Assembly: GCF_036227265.1 (NCBI RefSeq)
Contig: NZ_CP109446.1
Coordinates: 6,155,001 to 6,219,000, forward strand
Length of the DNA stretch: 64,000 bases
Origin: Streptomyces sp. NBC_01476
GTDB taxonomy: Bacteria; Actinomycetota; Actinomycetes; Streptomycetales; Streptomycetaceae
Direction of reading: 5' to 3'
The notes beneath the pieces were generated by a model. That model worked only from the letters and a program-made list of their open reading frames with translations. It had not been told where the DNA came from and searched no databases. Below, piece by piece: positions 12,645-21,594 of the stretch. The first letter of the stretch is position 1. Every line of letters begins with the position of its first letter. The translations under genes were made by a program, and so were the position numbers.

Positions 12645-12961
12645 CCCGTGCGCCGGGCGCAGCTCCGGTACGGCCGTGATCGGTGCGGCTGTTGGGGCCG
12701 CCCGGCGCGTCGGGGAGCGGAACCGGCGCGGGAAGGCGTATGTTTTCCCGGCCTCTGTGTCGGATGAGGTGTGAGGGCGTTGGAATCAGGGAACCTTCTG
12801 GTCCCCGCCTACGTTTCCGGTGCGTGTTGAGTGACCTGGCGGTGACAGGGTGTGGCGAACGACGGGGTGCGGCTACCATGACCGGCACAAGGATGGGCGG
12901 CATGACGGAGCTGTCCCCGGGGGCGGCGACCGGCACAGGGCCGGGGCGAGGAGGGCGGGCC
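12645..12961. other. 317-bp intergenic region between osaA and osaB
   Basis: No convincing gene. A TACCAT box at 12874-12879 could be a -10 element for osaB, but no well-spaced -35 was seen. ATG codons at 12878, 12893 and 12902 are in frame with osaB and would add 20-28 residues, but lack a good ribosome binding site. Confidence 0.5.
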
Positions 12962-13666
12962 ATGATGCAGAAGGCCAAGATCCTCCTGGTCGATGACCGG
13001 CCGGAGAATCTGCTGGCGCTGGAGGCTATCCTCTCGGCGCTCGATCAGACCCTGGTCCGGGCATCGTCCGGGGAGGAAGCGCTCAAGGCGCTGCTGACCG
13101 ACGACTTCGCGGTGATCCTGCTCGATGTCCAGATGCCGGGCATGGACGGATTCGAGACCGCGGCGCACATCAAGCGGCGGGAGCGGACCCGGGACATCCC
13201 GATCATCTTCCTCACCGCGATCAACCACGGGCCGCACCACACCTTCCGTGGTTACGCGGCAGGCGCGGTCGACTACATCTCCAAGCCGTTCGACCCGTGG
13301 GTGCTGCGCGCCAAGGTGTCGGTCTTCGTGGACCTCTACATGAAGAACTGCCAGCTGCGCGAGCAGGCGGCGCTGCTGCGGCTCCAGTTGGAGCAGGGCC
13401 TGCCGTCCGCCGGATCCAATGGCGACGGCGCCCGGCGTGGCAATGGCGGGGAGTCGGTCGGCATCATCGCCGAGCTCTCCGCCCGGCTGGCCGCGGTCGA
13501 GGAGCAGGCCGAGGCGCTCGGCAAGCAGCTCAACGAGTCGGGGGACGGCGCGGCCGTGGCCACCGCCGCCCACCTGGAACGCAAACTCACCGGGCTGCGG
13601 CGGGCGTTGGACGCGCTGGAGCCCGGCACCGGCGGCGGGATCGGCAAGCAGCAGAACGGCGACTAG
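12962..13666 (+). CDS. osaB: OsaB-like response regulator without DNA-binding domain
   Basis: 234 aa. ATG 12962 (or 12965) follows GAGGAGGG at 12948-12955. The N-terminal receiver domain has the acidic pair in ILLVDDRPENLLALEAIL, the phospho-acceptor Asp in VILLDVQMPGMDGFE, and the Lys in YISKPFDPWVLRAKV. The C-terminal ~100 residues are predicted coiled coil (LREQAALLRLQLEQGL; ELSARLAAVEEQAEALGKQL) rather than an HTH, so output is probably by protein contact. It follows the hybrid kinase. In S. coelicolor, OsaB is needed for growth and development under osmotic stress (family knowledge). The transfer of that role to this organism is inference. Confidence 0.9.
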   Translation: MMQKAKILLVDDRPENLLALEAILSALDQTLVRASSGEEALKALLTDDFAVILLDVQMPGMDGFETAAHIKRRERTRDIPIIFLTAINHGPHHTFRGYAAGAVDYISKPFDPWVLRAKVSVFVDLYMKNCQLREQAALLRLQLEQGLPSAGSNGDGARRGNGGESVGIIAELSARLAAVEEQAEALGKQLNESGDGAAVATAAHLERKLTGLRRALDALEPGTGGGIGKQQNGD

Positions 13667-13753
13667 TGGTGGGCGGGACTTCCTCGTCCGGCTGACCGGA
13701 GTTCACGGGGGGCCCTGAGAGTCCCTCAGGTTCACCTGGCTCCGCCCGGTTTC

Positions 13754-13769
13754 GACTCCGGGGGGAGTC
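13754..13769 (+). terminator. Possible osaB terminator hairpin
   Basis: Stem GACTCC/GGAGTC with a GGGG loop in the 247-bp osaB-ftsK spacer, preceded near 13718-13736 by a second small hairpin (CCTGAG/CTCAGG). No T run, as is common in Streptomyces. The same spacer contains the palindrome TGACGTCA near 13819, of unknown meaning. Confidence 0.35.
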
Positions 13770-13913
13770 CCCACCCGCTGCCCGGCCGCTGCACGGCCCC
13801 GCCCACAGGGCCGCTGACGTGACGTCAATCATCTGATCGACGCGGTACGACACGAACGGGCGTATCCCCAGGCACGCGTGTCCCCCGATCACAAGGGCGG
13901 TAACCTCGGCACC

Positions 13914-16679
13914 ATGGCCTCCCGTACGTCCGGCACCGCCAAGAAAGCCCCGGCGAAGCCTGCGGCGAAGAAGACCGCGGCCAAGAAGCTCGCGGCAAAG
14001 AGCGCTCCCGCCAAGGCACCCGCCAAGAAGGCGGCCGCGGCGGCCAGACCCGCGCCCAAGGCCGCCCCCTCACCGACCAACCCCCTCTTCCGCCTGGCAC
14101 GCTTCATGTGGCTCGGGGTCGCCCACGGCATCGGAGCGATCTTCCGCGGCATAGGGCGCGGCGCCCGTGGCCTGGACCCGGCGCACCGCAAGGACGGACT
14201 GGCACTACTGCTGCTCGGCCTCACCCTGGTGGTCGCCGCCGGCACCTGGTCCAATCTGCAGGGCCCGGTCGGCGACCTCGTCGAGATGCTCGTCACCGGC
14301 GCCTTTGGCCGGCTCGACCTGCTGGTGCCCTTCCTGCTCGGCGCGGTCGCGGTGCGGCTGATGCGCCACCCCGAGCAGTCCGAGGCCAACGGCCGGATCG
14401 TGATCGGTCTGTCCGCACTCGTCATCGGCATGCTCGGACTGATCCACATCGCCTGCGGCTCCCCGGGCCGCGGCGAAGGCGCGCAGGCCATGCGCGACGC
14501 CGGCGGCCTGATCGGCTGGGCCGCCGCCTCCCCGTTCCTCTACACGGTCGGCGCCCCGCTGGCCGTACCGCTGCTGCTGCTCTTCACCCTCTTCGGGCTG
14601 CTGGTGGTCACCGCCACCCCGGTCAACGCCATCCCGCAGCGGCTGCGGTACGCCGGCACCAAGCTCGGCCTGTACGCGGCCCCACCGGACCCCGAGGCCG
14701 TCCCGCTGGAGGAGCTCTTCGACGGGGACGAGAGCGTGCTCCCGCCCGCCGAGGACGACGAGTCGCCGGTGCGCCGGCTGCCGCTGCGCTTCACCAAGCC
14801 GCCGCTCACCGACCGCGCCGGCCAGGCTGACCACGCCGACCGCGCCGACCCGTACGACGTGGACCGCGACGGCCCGCTGGACGCGGCCGACGAGCCCAAG
14901 CCGCGGCGCAGGCCCCGGCGCCGGGCGGAACCCGGCGACGAGCCGTCCGCGGTGGATGTGGCCGCGGCGGCGGCCGCCGCGCTGGACGGCGCGGTCCTGC
15001 ACGGGGTGCAGCCCTCGCCGCTGGTGGCCGATCTGACCAGCCGGGTGCGCAAGCAGGTGCCGGCCGCCCGGGCGGAGGATGACGAGGACGCCCAGAGTGC
15101 GCGCGCCGCCGGCGACACCGCCGCGGGGTCTTCGGTGCCGGACCTGACCAAGCACACCGCCGACGTCGGCGACCCGCTGCCGCCGCGCGCCGAGCAGCTC
15201 CAGCTCTCCGGTGACATCACCTACGCCCTGCCCTCCCTGGACCTGCTGGAGCGCGGCGGCCCCGGCCGTACCCGCAGCGCCGCCAACGACGCGGTGGTGG
15301 CCTCGCTCGGCCAGGTCTTCAGGGAGTTCAAGGTCGACGCCAATGTCACCGGCTTCACCCGCGGCCCGACGGTCACCCGCTACGAGATCGAGCTGGGCCC
15401 GGCGGTCAAGGTCGAGCGGATCACCGCGCTCGCCAAGAACATCGCCTACTCGGTGGCCAGCCCGGACGTACGGATCATCAGCCCGATCCCCGGCAAGTCC
15501 GCGGTCGGCATCGAGATCCCCAACAGCGACCGCGAGATGGTCAACCTCGGCGACGTGCTGCGCTCGGCCGAAGCCGCCGGCGAGGACCACCCGATGACGG
15601 TCGCGCTCGGCAAGGACGTCGAGGGCGGCTATGTGATGGCCAACCTCGCCAAGATGCCGCACGTCCTGGTGGCCGGCGCCACCGGCTCCGGCAAGTCCTC
15701 CTGCATCAACTGCCTGATCACCTCGGTGATGGCCCGCGCCACCCCCGACGAGGTGCGGATGGTGCTGGTCGACCCCAAGCGCGTCGAGCTGACCGCGTAC
15801 GAGGGCATCCCGCACCTGATCACCCCGATCATCACCAACCCCAAGCGGGCCGCCGAGGCCCTGCAGTGGGTGGTGCGGGAGATGGACCTGCGCTACGACG
15901 ACCTGGCGGCGTACGGCTTCCGGCACATCGACGACTTCAACGCCGCGGTGCGCTCGGGGAAGGCCAGGACACCCGAGGGCAGCGAACGCGAGCTGTCGCC
16001 GTATCCGTATCTGCTGGTGATCGTGGACGAGCTGGCCGACCTGATGATGGTCGCGCCGCGCGACGTGGAGGACTCCATCGTCCGCATCACCCAGCTGGCC
16101 CGGGCGGCCGGCATTCACCTGGTGCTCGCCACCCAGCGCCCCAGCGTCGACGTGGTCACCGGTCTGATCAAGGCCAATGTGCCCTCCCGGCTCGCCTTCG
16201 CCACCTCCTCGCTCGCCGACAGCCGGGTCATCCTCGACCAGCCGGGCGCCGAGAAACTGATCGGCAAAGGTGACGGTCTGTTCCTGCCGATGGGCGCGAA
16301 CAAGCCGATCCGGATGCAGGGCGCCTTCGTCACCGAGGAGGAGGTCGCCAAGGTCGTCGACCACTGCAAGGCGCAGCTCACCCCCTCGTACCGGTCGGAC
16401 GTCACGGTCGGCAGCGGCCCGAAGAAGGAGATCGACGAGGAGATCGGCGACGACCTGGATCTGCTCTGCCAGGCCGCCGAGCTGGTGGTTTCCACTCAGT
16501 TCGGATCCACCTCGATGCTCCAGCGCAAACTGCGGGTCGGCTTCGCCAAGGCCGGCCGGCTGATGGATCTGATGGAGTCGCGCGGCATCGTCGGCCCCAG
16601 CGAGGGGTCGAAGGCGCGGGACGTTCTGGTCAAGAACGACGAGCTGGACGGCGTGCTCGCGGTGATCCGCGGCGGGTAA
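13914..16679 (+). CDS. ftsK: FtsK/SpoIIIE DNA translocase
   Basis: 921 aa. ATG 13914 was chosen because the conserved N-terminus MASRTSGTAKKAPAK begins there; GTG 13878 would add 12 residues. Residues about 5-55 are a Lys/Ala/Pro-rich tail resembling histone H1. Then come several transmembrane helices (about 100-260), an acidic/Arg-rich linker, and the RecA-like motor with Walker A GATGSGKS (588-595) and Walker B LLVIVDELADLMM. The C-terminus is a gamma winged helix (LLCQAAELVVSTQFGSTSMLQRKLRVGFAKAGRLM). It pumps chromosomal DNA across sporulation septa in Streptomyces (family knowledge). Confidence 0.95.
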   Translation: MASRTSGTAKKAPAKPAAKKTAAKKLAAKSAPAKAPAKKAAAAARPAPKAAPSPTNPLFRLARFMWLGVAHGIGAIFRGIGRGARGLDPAHRKDGLALLLLGLTLVVAAGTWSNLQGPVGDLVEMLVTGAFGRLDLLVPFLLGAVAVRLMRHPEQSEANGRIVIGLSALVIGMLGLIHIACGSPGRGEGAQAMRDAGGLIGWAAASPFLYTVGAPLAVPLLLLFTLFGLLVVTATPVNAIPQRLRYAGTKLGLYAAPPDPEAVPLEELFDGDESVLPPAEDDESPVRRLPLRFTKPPLTDRAGQADHADRADPYDVDRDGPLDAADEPKPRRRPRRRAEPGDEPSAVDVAAAAAAALDGAVLHGVQPSPLVADLTSRVRKQVPAARAEDDEDAQSARAAGDTAAGSSVPDLTKHTADVGDPLPPRAEQLQLSGDITYALPSLDLLERGGPGRTRSAANDAVVASLGQVFREFKVDANVTGFTRGPTVTRYEIELGPAVKVERITALAKNIAYSVASPDVRIISPIPGKSAVGIEIPNSDREMVNLGDVLRSAEAAGEDHPMTVALGKDVEGGYVMANLAKMPHVLVAGATGSGKSSCINCLITSVMARATPDEVRMVLVDPKRVELTAYEGIPHLITPIITNPKRAAEALQWVVREMDLRYDDLAAYGFRHIDDFNAAVRSGKARTPEGSERELSPYPYLLVIVDELADLMMVAPRDVEDSIVRITQLARAAGIHLVLATQRPSVDVVTGLIKANVPSRLAFATSSLADSRVILDQPGAEKLIGKGDGLFLPMGANKPIRMQGAFVTEEEVAKVVDHCKAQLTPSYRSDVTVGSGPKKEIDEEIGDDLDLLCQAAELVVSTQFGSTSMLQRKLRVGFAKAGRLMDLMESRGIVGPSEGSKARDVLVKNDELDGVLAVIRGG

Positions 16680-16925
16680 ACGACCCCCTGCCGCCACTGA
16701 GGGTCGGTGGGAAGTGTGGGTCCCAGGACTTGGGGCACGTTCTGGGGCAACCCTTTCTCCTGTCCGCGCGTCAAGTTGTTACGGACGGACGAACCGACTC
16801 CACCCGCGCACAGCTCTTCGCAGCCCGAGTGGCGGACAAAAAGCGGTCGTCCGCTTGCCCCCCCGTTTTGCACCCCCCCTAGACTGAACTTCCAGCAGGT
16901 GGCTGCACGCTCGAAAGGCACCCTC

Positions 16926-17726
16926 GTGTCCATCGGCAACTCGCCCTCCGACGACCGTCCTTCGGTCGGTCGCGCCCTCGCCCAGGCCCGCATCGCCGCG
17001 GGACTGTCCATTGACGAGGTCAGCACCAGCACACGGGTACGCGTCCCGATCCTCCAGGCGATCGAACAGGACGACTTCTCCCGCTGTGGCGGTGATGTGT
17101 ACGCGCGCGGGCATATCCGTACGATCGCCAGGGCCGTGGGACTCGATCCCGAACCCCTGGTCGAGCGTTACGTTGCCGAGCACGCCGGCGAGATCGCTCC
17201 CGCACCCGTGACCCCGCTCTACGAGGCGGAACGGATCCGTTCGGAACCGCGCCGCCCCAACTGGACCGCCGCCATGATCGCCGCGATCGTCGCGGTGGTG
17301 GGCTTCGTCGGCTACACCGCCTTCAGCGGCGGGGACGACGGCGGCACCAGTGCGAAGGCCACCCCGACCGCCACCACCACGCCGCCGCCCAGCCAGTCGC
17401 CGCAGGGCAACGGCGTGCCCAAGCCCCCGTCGCCGTCCAACAGCGCTATCGCCGCCGCGCCGCCCGGCAAGGTCACCGTCAAGGCGAGCGCCGCGGGCGG
17501 CACCAGCTGGATCCAGGCCACCGACGGCAACGGCAAGCAGCTCTACCAGAACTCGCTGAAGAAGGGCGAGTCGATGACCTGGACCGACGACAAGAAGATC
17601 AAGCTCGTCGTCGGCAACGCGGGCGCGGTGCAGCTCTTCGTCAACGGCAAGGACATCGGCCTGGCCGGCGACAAGGGCCAGGTCGCCCACCTGACCTACA
17701 CCCCCGGAGATCCCTCCCAAGGGTGA
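16926..17726 (+). CDS. RodZ-like HTH membrane protein (DUF4115)
   Basis: 266 aa. GTG 16926 follows AAAGG with 7 nt spacing. The N-terminal cytosolic Cro/CI-like HTH (about 15-80; GRALAQARIAAGLSIDEVS, YARGHIRTIARAVGLD) is followed by one transmembrane helix (AAMIAAIVAVVGFVGYTAF, about 120-140), a Thr/Pro/Ser linker, and a C-terminal extracytoplasmic DUF4115 domain (about 175-265). This is the architecture of RodZ, a cell-shape protein linked to MreB, but the DNA or protein target here is unknown. It lies between ftsK and rimO, as in other streptomycetes, with 246 bp upstream in which no clear promoter was identified. Confidence 0.85.
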   Translation: MSIGNSPSDDRPSVGRALAQARIAAGLSIDEVSTSTRVRVPILQAIEQDDFSRCGGDVYARGHIRTIARAVGLDPEPLVERYVAEHAGEIAPAPVTPLYEAERIRSEPRRPNWTAAMIAAIVAVVGFVGYTAFSGGDDGGTSAKATPTATTTPPPSQSPQGNGVPKPPSPSNSAIAAAPPGKVTVKASAAGGTSWIQATDGNGKQLYQNSLKKGESMTWTDDKKIKLVVGNAGAVQLFVNGKDIGLAGDKGQVAHLTYTPGDPSQG

Positions 17727-17794
17727 CGAGCTACGCGGCGGTGCACCAACCGCCGCGTACCGGTGGCCGTACCCCCTGCGGGTAGTCTGGGCTC

Positions 17795-19426
17795 ATGCCC
17801 GAAACCCGTACCGTCGCTCTTGTCACGCTCGGCTGCGCCCGTAATGAGGTGGACTCAGAGGAACTCGCCGGACGGCTGGCGGCGGACGGCTGGCGGCTGG
17901 TGGACGACGCGTCCGATGCCGATGTGGCGGTGGTGAACACCTGCGGCTTCGTGGACGCGGCCAAGAAGGACTCGGTGGACGCCCTGCTGGAGGCGAACGA
18001 CCTCAAGGGCCAGGGCCGCACCCGGGCCGTCGTCGCGGTGGGCTGCATGGCCGAGCGGTACGGCAAGGAGCTGGCGGACGCGCTGCCGGAGGCCGACGGG
18101 GTGCTCGGCTTCGACGACTACGCGGACATCTCGGACCGGCTGCGGACCATTCTGGCGGGCGGTGTGCACGCGCCGCACACCCCGCGGGACCGGCGGAAGC
18201 TGCTGCCGGTGAGCCCGGCGGAACGGCAGAGCGCGCGGGTGGCGCTGCCGGGGCACGGGCAGGAGCAGGCCGCGGGGGCCGCGGGTCCGGGTGGGGCGCC
18301 GGCCGGCGGGGTCGCGGGTGCGGGTGGGGCACTGGCCGCTGCGGGTGGCGGGCCCGCGGGTCCCGGTGGGGGACTGGCCACTGCCGACGGCGGGCCCGTA
18401 GCCGATCTGACCGACCTTCCGGAGGGTGTCGCGCCCGCGTCGGGCCCGCGCGCCCCGCTGCGGCGGCGGCTGGACTCCGGCCCGGTGGCCTCGGTGAAGC
18501 TCGCCTCCGGCTGCGACAGGCGCTGCAGCTTCTGCGCGATCCCGTCCTTCCGCGGCTCCTTCATCTCGCGCCGCCCCTCCGACGTCCTCGGCGAGACCCG
18601 GTGGCTCGCCGAACAGGGCGTCAAGGAGGTGATGCTGGTCAGCGAGAACAACACCTCCTATGGCAAGGACCTTGGCGACATCCGCCTGCTGGAGACACTG
18701 CTGCCCGAACTGGCAGCCGTCGACGGTGTCGAGCGCGTCCGGGTCAGCTACCTCCAGCCCGCCGAGATGCGCCCCGGCCTGATCGACGTGCTCACCGCGA
18801 CGCCCGGCGTCGTCCCGTACTTCGACCTCTCCTTCCAGCACTCCGCGCCCGCCGTGCTGCGGGCCATGCGCCGCTTCGGCGACACCGACCGCTTTCTGGA
18901 ACTGCTGGACTCCATCCGCGCCAAGGCGCCCGAGGCGGGCGTGCGGTCCAACTTCATCGTCGGCTTCCCCGGCGAGGCCGAGGACGACCTGGCCGAGCTC
19001 GAACGTTTCCTCGGCTCGGCCCGGCTGGACGCCATCGGTGTGTTCGGCTACTCCGACGAGGACGGCACCGAGGCTGCCACCTACGGCGACAAGCTCGATG
19101 AGGACGTGGTGGCCGCCCGGCTGGCGCGGGTCTCGCGGCTCGCGGAGGAGCTGACCGCCCAGCGCGCCGAGGAGCGGCTCGGCTCCACCGTCCGGGTGCT
19201 GGTCGAGTCGGTGGACGACGAGACCGGCGAGGTCACCGGTCGCGCGGACCACCAGGCGCCGGAGACCGACGGCCAGGTGCTGCTGACGCCGGCCGGTGGC
19301 TGGTGGGAGCCGGCCCCGGGGATGTTCGTCACCGCGAAGGTGACCGGTACGGAGGGTGTCGACCTGATCGCCGAGCCGCTGGGTGTGCAGGGAACCGTCG
19401 GTGACGGGGACGGGGTGGGCAGATGA
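17795..19426 (+). CDS. rimO: Ribosomal protein S12 methylthiotransferase
   Basis: 543 aa. Radical-SAM enzyme that methylthiolates an Asp of ribosomal protein S12. The N-terminal UPF0004 domain carries its cluster cysteines (TLGCARNE, VVNTCGFV, VGCMAERYG). The radical-SAM motif CDRRCSFC gives Cys240, 244 and 247, and a C-terminal TRAM domain follows. Between them, at about 155-205, is a Gly/Ala/Pro-rich low-complexity insertion made of imperfect repeats, which accounts for the length over typical ~440-495-aa homologues. No ribosome binding site precedes ATG; a TAGTCT box ends 6 nt upstream (17783-17788), so the mRNA is probably leaderless. The stop overlaps the pgsA start (ATGA). Confidence 0.93.
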   Translation: MPETRTVALVTLGCARNEVDSEELAGRLAADGWRLVDDASDADVAVVNTCGFVDAAKKDSVDALLEANDLKGQGRTRAVVAVGCMAERYGKELADALPEADGVLGFDDYADISDRLRTILAGGVHAPHTPRDRRKLLPVSPAERQSARVALPGHGQEQAAGAAGPGGAPAGGVAGAGGALAAAGGGPAGPGGGLATADGGPVADLTDLPEGVAPASGPRAPLRRRLDSGPVASVKLASGCDRRCSFCAIPSFRGSFISRRPSDVLGETRWLAEQGVKEVMLVSENNTSYGKDLGDIRLLETLLPELAAVDGVERVRVSYLQPAEMRPGLIDVLTATPGVVPYFDLSFQHSAPAVLRAMRRFGDTDRFLELLDSIRAKAPEAGVRSNFIVGFPGEAEDDLAELERFLGSARLDAIGVFGYSDEDGTEAATYGDKLDEDVVAARLARVSRLAEELTAQRAEERLGSTVRVLVESVDDETGEVTGRADHQAPETDGQVLLTPAGGWWEPAPGMFVTAKVTGTEGVDLIAEPLGVQGTVGDGDGVGR

Positions 19427-20202
19427 GCGGAGCCTCCACGCCCGCGTCAGCGCCGACGCCCCCGTCCTCGAAGTCCTCAGGCTCGTCTTCTGCGTCATCG
19501 GCGTCTTCTGCGTCGTCAGGCGCGGCTGGTGAGTCCGCCGCGCCGGAGGGCGGGGCGACGGTGGCACCCCTGGTGTCCGGCTCGTCCCCCGACCACCTCG
19601 GGGACCCGCCGGCGCAGCCCAAGGCGCGGCTGATGAACGTCGCCAACCTGCTGACGATGATCAGGCTCGTGCTGGTCCCCGGCTTCGTCCTGCTGCTGGT
19701 CCACGGCGACGGCCACGATCCGGCCTGGCGGTCCTTCGCATGGGCGGCGTTCGCCGTCGCCATGATCACCGACCTCTTCGACGGCGAGCTGGCCCGGCGC
19801 TACGGTCTGGTCACCGATTTCGGCAAGATCGCCGACCCGATCGCGGACAAGGCGATCATGGGCGCGGCGCTGGCCGGCCTCTCCGCGCTGGGCGATCTGC
19901 CCTGGTGGGTGACGGTGGTGATCCTGGTGCGCGAGCTGGGCATCACCCTGATGCGGTTCTGGGTGATCCGGCACGGCGTCATCCCGGCCAGCCGCGGCGG
20001 CAAGCTCAAGACGCTGGCGCAGGGGGTGGCGGTCGGCATGTACATCCTGATCCTGACCGGCCCACTGGCCTCGATCCGCGCCTGGCTGATGGGGGTCGCG
20101 GTGATCCTCACCGTGGTGACCGGCCTGGACTACATCCGGCAGGCGGTCGTCCTGCGCCGGGCCGGCCTGGCCGCGCAGGAGGAACGGGCGCGGCGGGCAT
20201 GA
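19423..20202 (+). CDS. pgsA: CDP-diacylglycerol-glycerol-3-phosphate 3-phosphatidyltransferase
   Basis: 259 aa. Membrane enzyme of phosphatidylglycerol synthesis. The CDP-alcohol phosphatidyltransferase signature D-x2-DG-x2-AR-x8-G-x3-D-x3-D is complete at about 117-142 (DLFDGELARRYGLVTDFGKI then ADPIAD). Four to five hydrophobic helices follow the pattern of the family. The first ~65 residues are an unusual Ser/Ala/Pro-rich extension, presumably cytosolic and disordered; the enzyme proper begins near LMNVANLLTMIRL, and no better internal start is obvious. ATG overlaps the rimO stop and its own stop overlaps cinA, so the three genes are translationally coupled. Confidence 0.92.
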   Translation: MSGASTPASAPTPPSSKSSGSSSASSASSASSGAAGESAAPEGGATVAPLVSGSSPDHLGDPPAQPKARLMNVANLLTMIRLVLVPGFVLLLVHGDGHDPAWRSFAWAAFAVAMITDLFDGELARRYGLVTDFGKIADPIADKAIMGAALAGLSALGDLPWWVTVVILVRELGITLMRFWVIRHGVIPASRGGKLKTLAQGVAVGMYILILTGPLASIRAWLMGVAVILTVVTGLDYIRQAVVLRRAGLAAQEERARRA

Positions 20203-20816
20203 CGGGTGCGTCAGGTGCATCGGGTGCGTCGGGTGCGGCGGGCACGTCGGGCGCATCGGGCCAGGACCGTACGGCCGACGCCCCATCGGCAAGGGCGAGC
20301 GCTGCCGCTGCCGAGGTCCTGCGGCTGCTGGACGAGCGGGCCGGGACGCTGGCCGTCGCGGAATCCCTCACCGGCGGTCTGGTGGCCGCGGAGCTCGCCG
20401 CAGTGCCCGGCGCGTCCCGGACCTTCCGCGGCTCGGTGACGGCCTACGCAACAGCCCTCAAGCACGAGATCCTCGGCGTGGACGCCGGCCTGCTCGCCGC
20501 GCGCGGCGCGGTGGACGGTGACGTGGCCCGGCAGATGGCCACCGGCGTCCGGGACCGGCTCGGCGCGGACTGGGGCATCTCGACCACCGGTGTCGCCGGA
20601 CCCGACCCGCAGGACGGTAAGCCGGTCGGTACGGTGTTCGTGGCCGTGGCAGGCCCGTCGGAGGCTCCCGGGGCCGCTGAGGTAGCGGAACTGGCGCTGG
20701 CCGGGGACCGTACCGCGATCCGTGCCGCTTCGGTGGCCGCTGTGCTGGAACTGCTCGCGGCGCGGTTGAGGAGGAGTACGGTTGCGGGTCCGGGAATCGG
20801 CCAGAGTCCCGGATAA
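20199..20816 (+). CDS. cinA: CinA C-terminal domain protein (nicotinamide-nucleotide amidase)
   Basis: 205 aa. CinA-C/PncC family, hydrolysing NMN to nicotinate mononucleotide in pyridine nucleotide salvage. Motifs seen: LAVAESLTGGLVAAELA, FRGSVTAYATALKHEILGV and STTGVAGPDPQDGKPVGTVF. Only the C-terminal domain is present, as usual for Streptomyces. The first ~25 residues are a Gly-Ala-Ser repeat (GASGASGASGAAGTSGASG) encoded by a degenerate GCRTCGGGT-like DNA repeat. ATG 20199 overlaps the pgsA stop. Confidence 0.9.
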   Translation: MTGASGASGASGAAGTSGASGQDRTADAPSARASAAAAEVLRLLDERAGTLAVAESLTGGLVAAELAAVPGASRTFRGSVTAYATALKHEILGVDAGLLAARGAVDGDVARQMATGVRDRLGADWGISTTGVAGPDPQDGKPVGTVFVAVAGPSEAPGAAEVAELALAGDRTAIRAASVAAVLELLAARLRRSTVAGPGIGQSPG

Positions 20817-20980
20817 CGGTCCTGGCACGAGTCCGGGGCCGGAGGATAGGGAAGAAGACGGGGGGAAGGGATGTTTGCAGCCCTGAGTGAACACGTCTTC
20901 GCTCCCCGCACGGCCGGTGCCCGAGGCGGTACGGTGGGGCGAGGAAGATGCGGTTACGCGGTCCGAGGAGGGAGCCACCG

Positions 20981-21382
20981 ATGATCCTGCTCCGTCGCCT
21001 GCTTGGTGACGTGCTGCGTCGGCAGCGCCAGCGCCAGGGCCGTACCCTGCGTGAGGTCTCCTCGTCCGCCCGGGTCTCGCTCGGCTATCTGTCCGAGGTC
21101 GAACGGGGGCAGAAGGAGGCGTCCTCCGAACTGCTCTCGGCGATCTGCGAGGCTCTGGACGTGCCGATGTCCGAGGTCATGCGTGAGGTCAGCGACGATC
21201 TGTCGCTCGCCGAGCTCTCGCAGTCGGCGGCTTCCGAGACCACTGCCGCGCCGATGCGGCCCGTGCTGGGCGCGGTTACGTCTGTCACTTCCGTCACCTC
21301 CGTGGCCTCCGGTCCGGACGAACGGATCACCATCAAGGCACCGAAGAAGTCCGCCGAGGCAGTCGACGTCGTCGCCGCCTAG
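20981..21382 (+). CDS. clgR: ClgR-type XRE activator of Clp protease genes
   Basis: 133 aa. Start ATG 20981 with a strong GAGGAGGGAG site. The HTH_XRE domain is at about 12-66 (LRRQRQRQGRTLREVSSSAR; LSEVERGQKEASSELLSAIC), followed by a Ser/Thr/Val linker with a TSVTSVTSVAS repeat. Position after pgsA and cinA matches clgR in mycobacteria and Streptomyces, where it activates clpP1P2, clpC and lon. The protein ends VDVVAA; a C-terminal Ala-Ala is known to make ClgR a substrate of the ClpP protease it induces, giving feedback. No clean ClgR operator was seen upstream. Confidence 0.9.
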   Translation: MILLRRLLGDVLRRQRQRQGRTLREVSSSARVSLGYLSEVERGQKEASSELLSAICEALDVPMSEVMREVSDDLSLAELSQSAASETTAAPMRPVLGAVTSVTSVTSVASGPDERITIKAPKKSAEAVDVVAA

Positions 21383-21525
21383 GCCGGGCTCACCGGTTCC
21401 TTCCAGTCAGCTGCTGCACGCGGCGGCCCGCCCCGGGATGTTCCCGGTCGCGGGCCGTTCTGCTGTGATCCCGTGTGCCCCTCGGTGGGCCTCGGTGCTT
21501 TTGCCATGTGTACGGGCCCAGTGCA

Positions 21526-21531
21526 GGGTAG
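21526..21531 (+). promoter_or_regulatory. Weak SigB-like -10 box upstream of the Dps gene
   Basis: GGGTAG at 21526-21531 with GTGT at 21508-21511, 14 nt apart, resembles the Streptomyces SigB consensus GNNT-N14-16-GGGTAY except for the final base. Speculative. Confidence 0.25.
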
Positions 21532-21594
21532 ACGAAGAGGGTCAGCGGGGGATGAACCGGACCTGAACGCGTCGATCCGCGAGGAGAACAGCGC

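Noticed and set aside
20880..20940. ClgR operator in its own promoter
   Set aside because: CTTCGCT-like half-site only; the second half-site and spacing do not fit.
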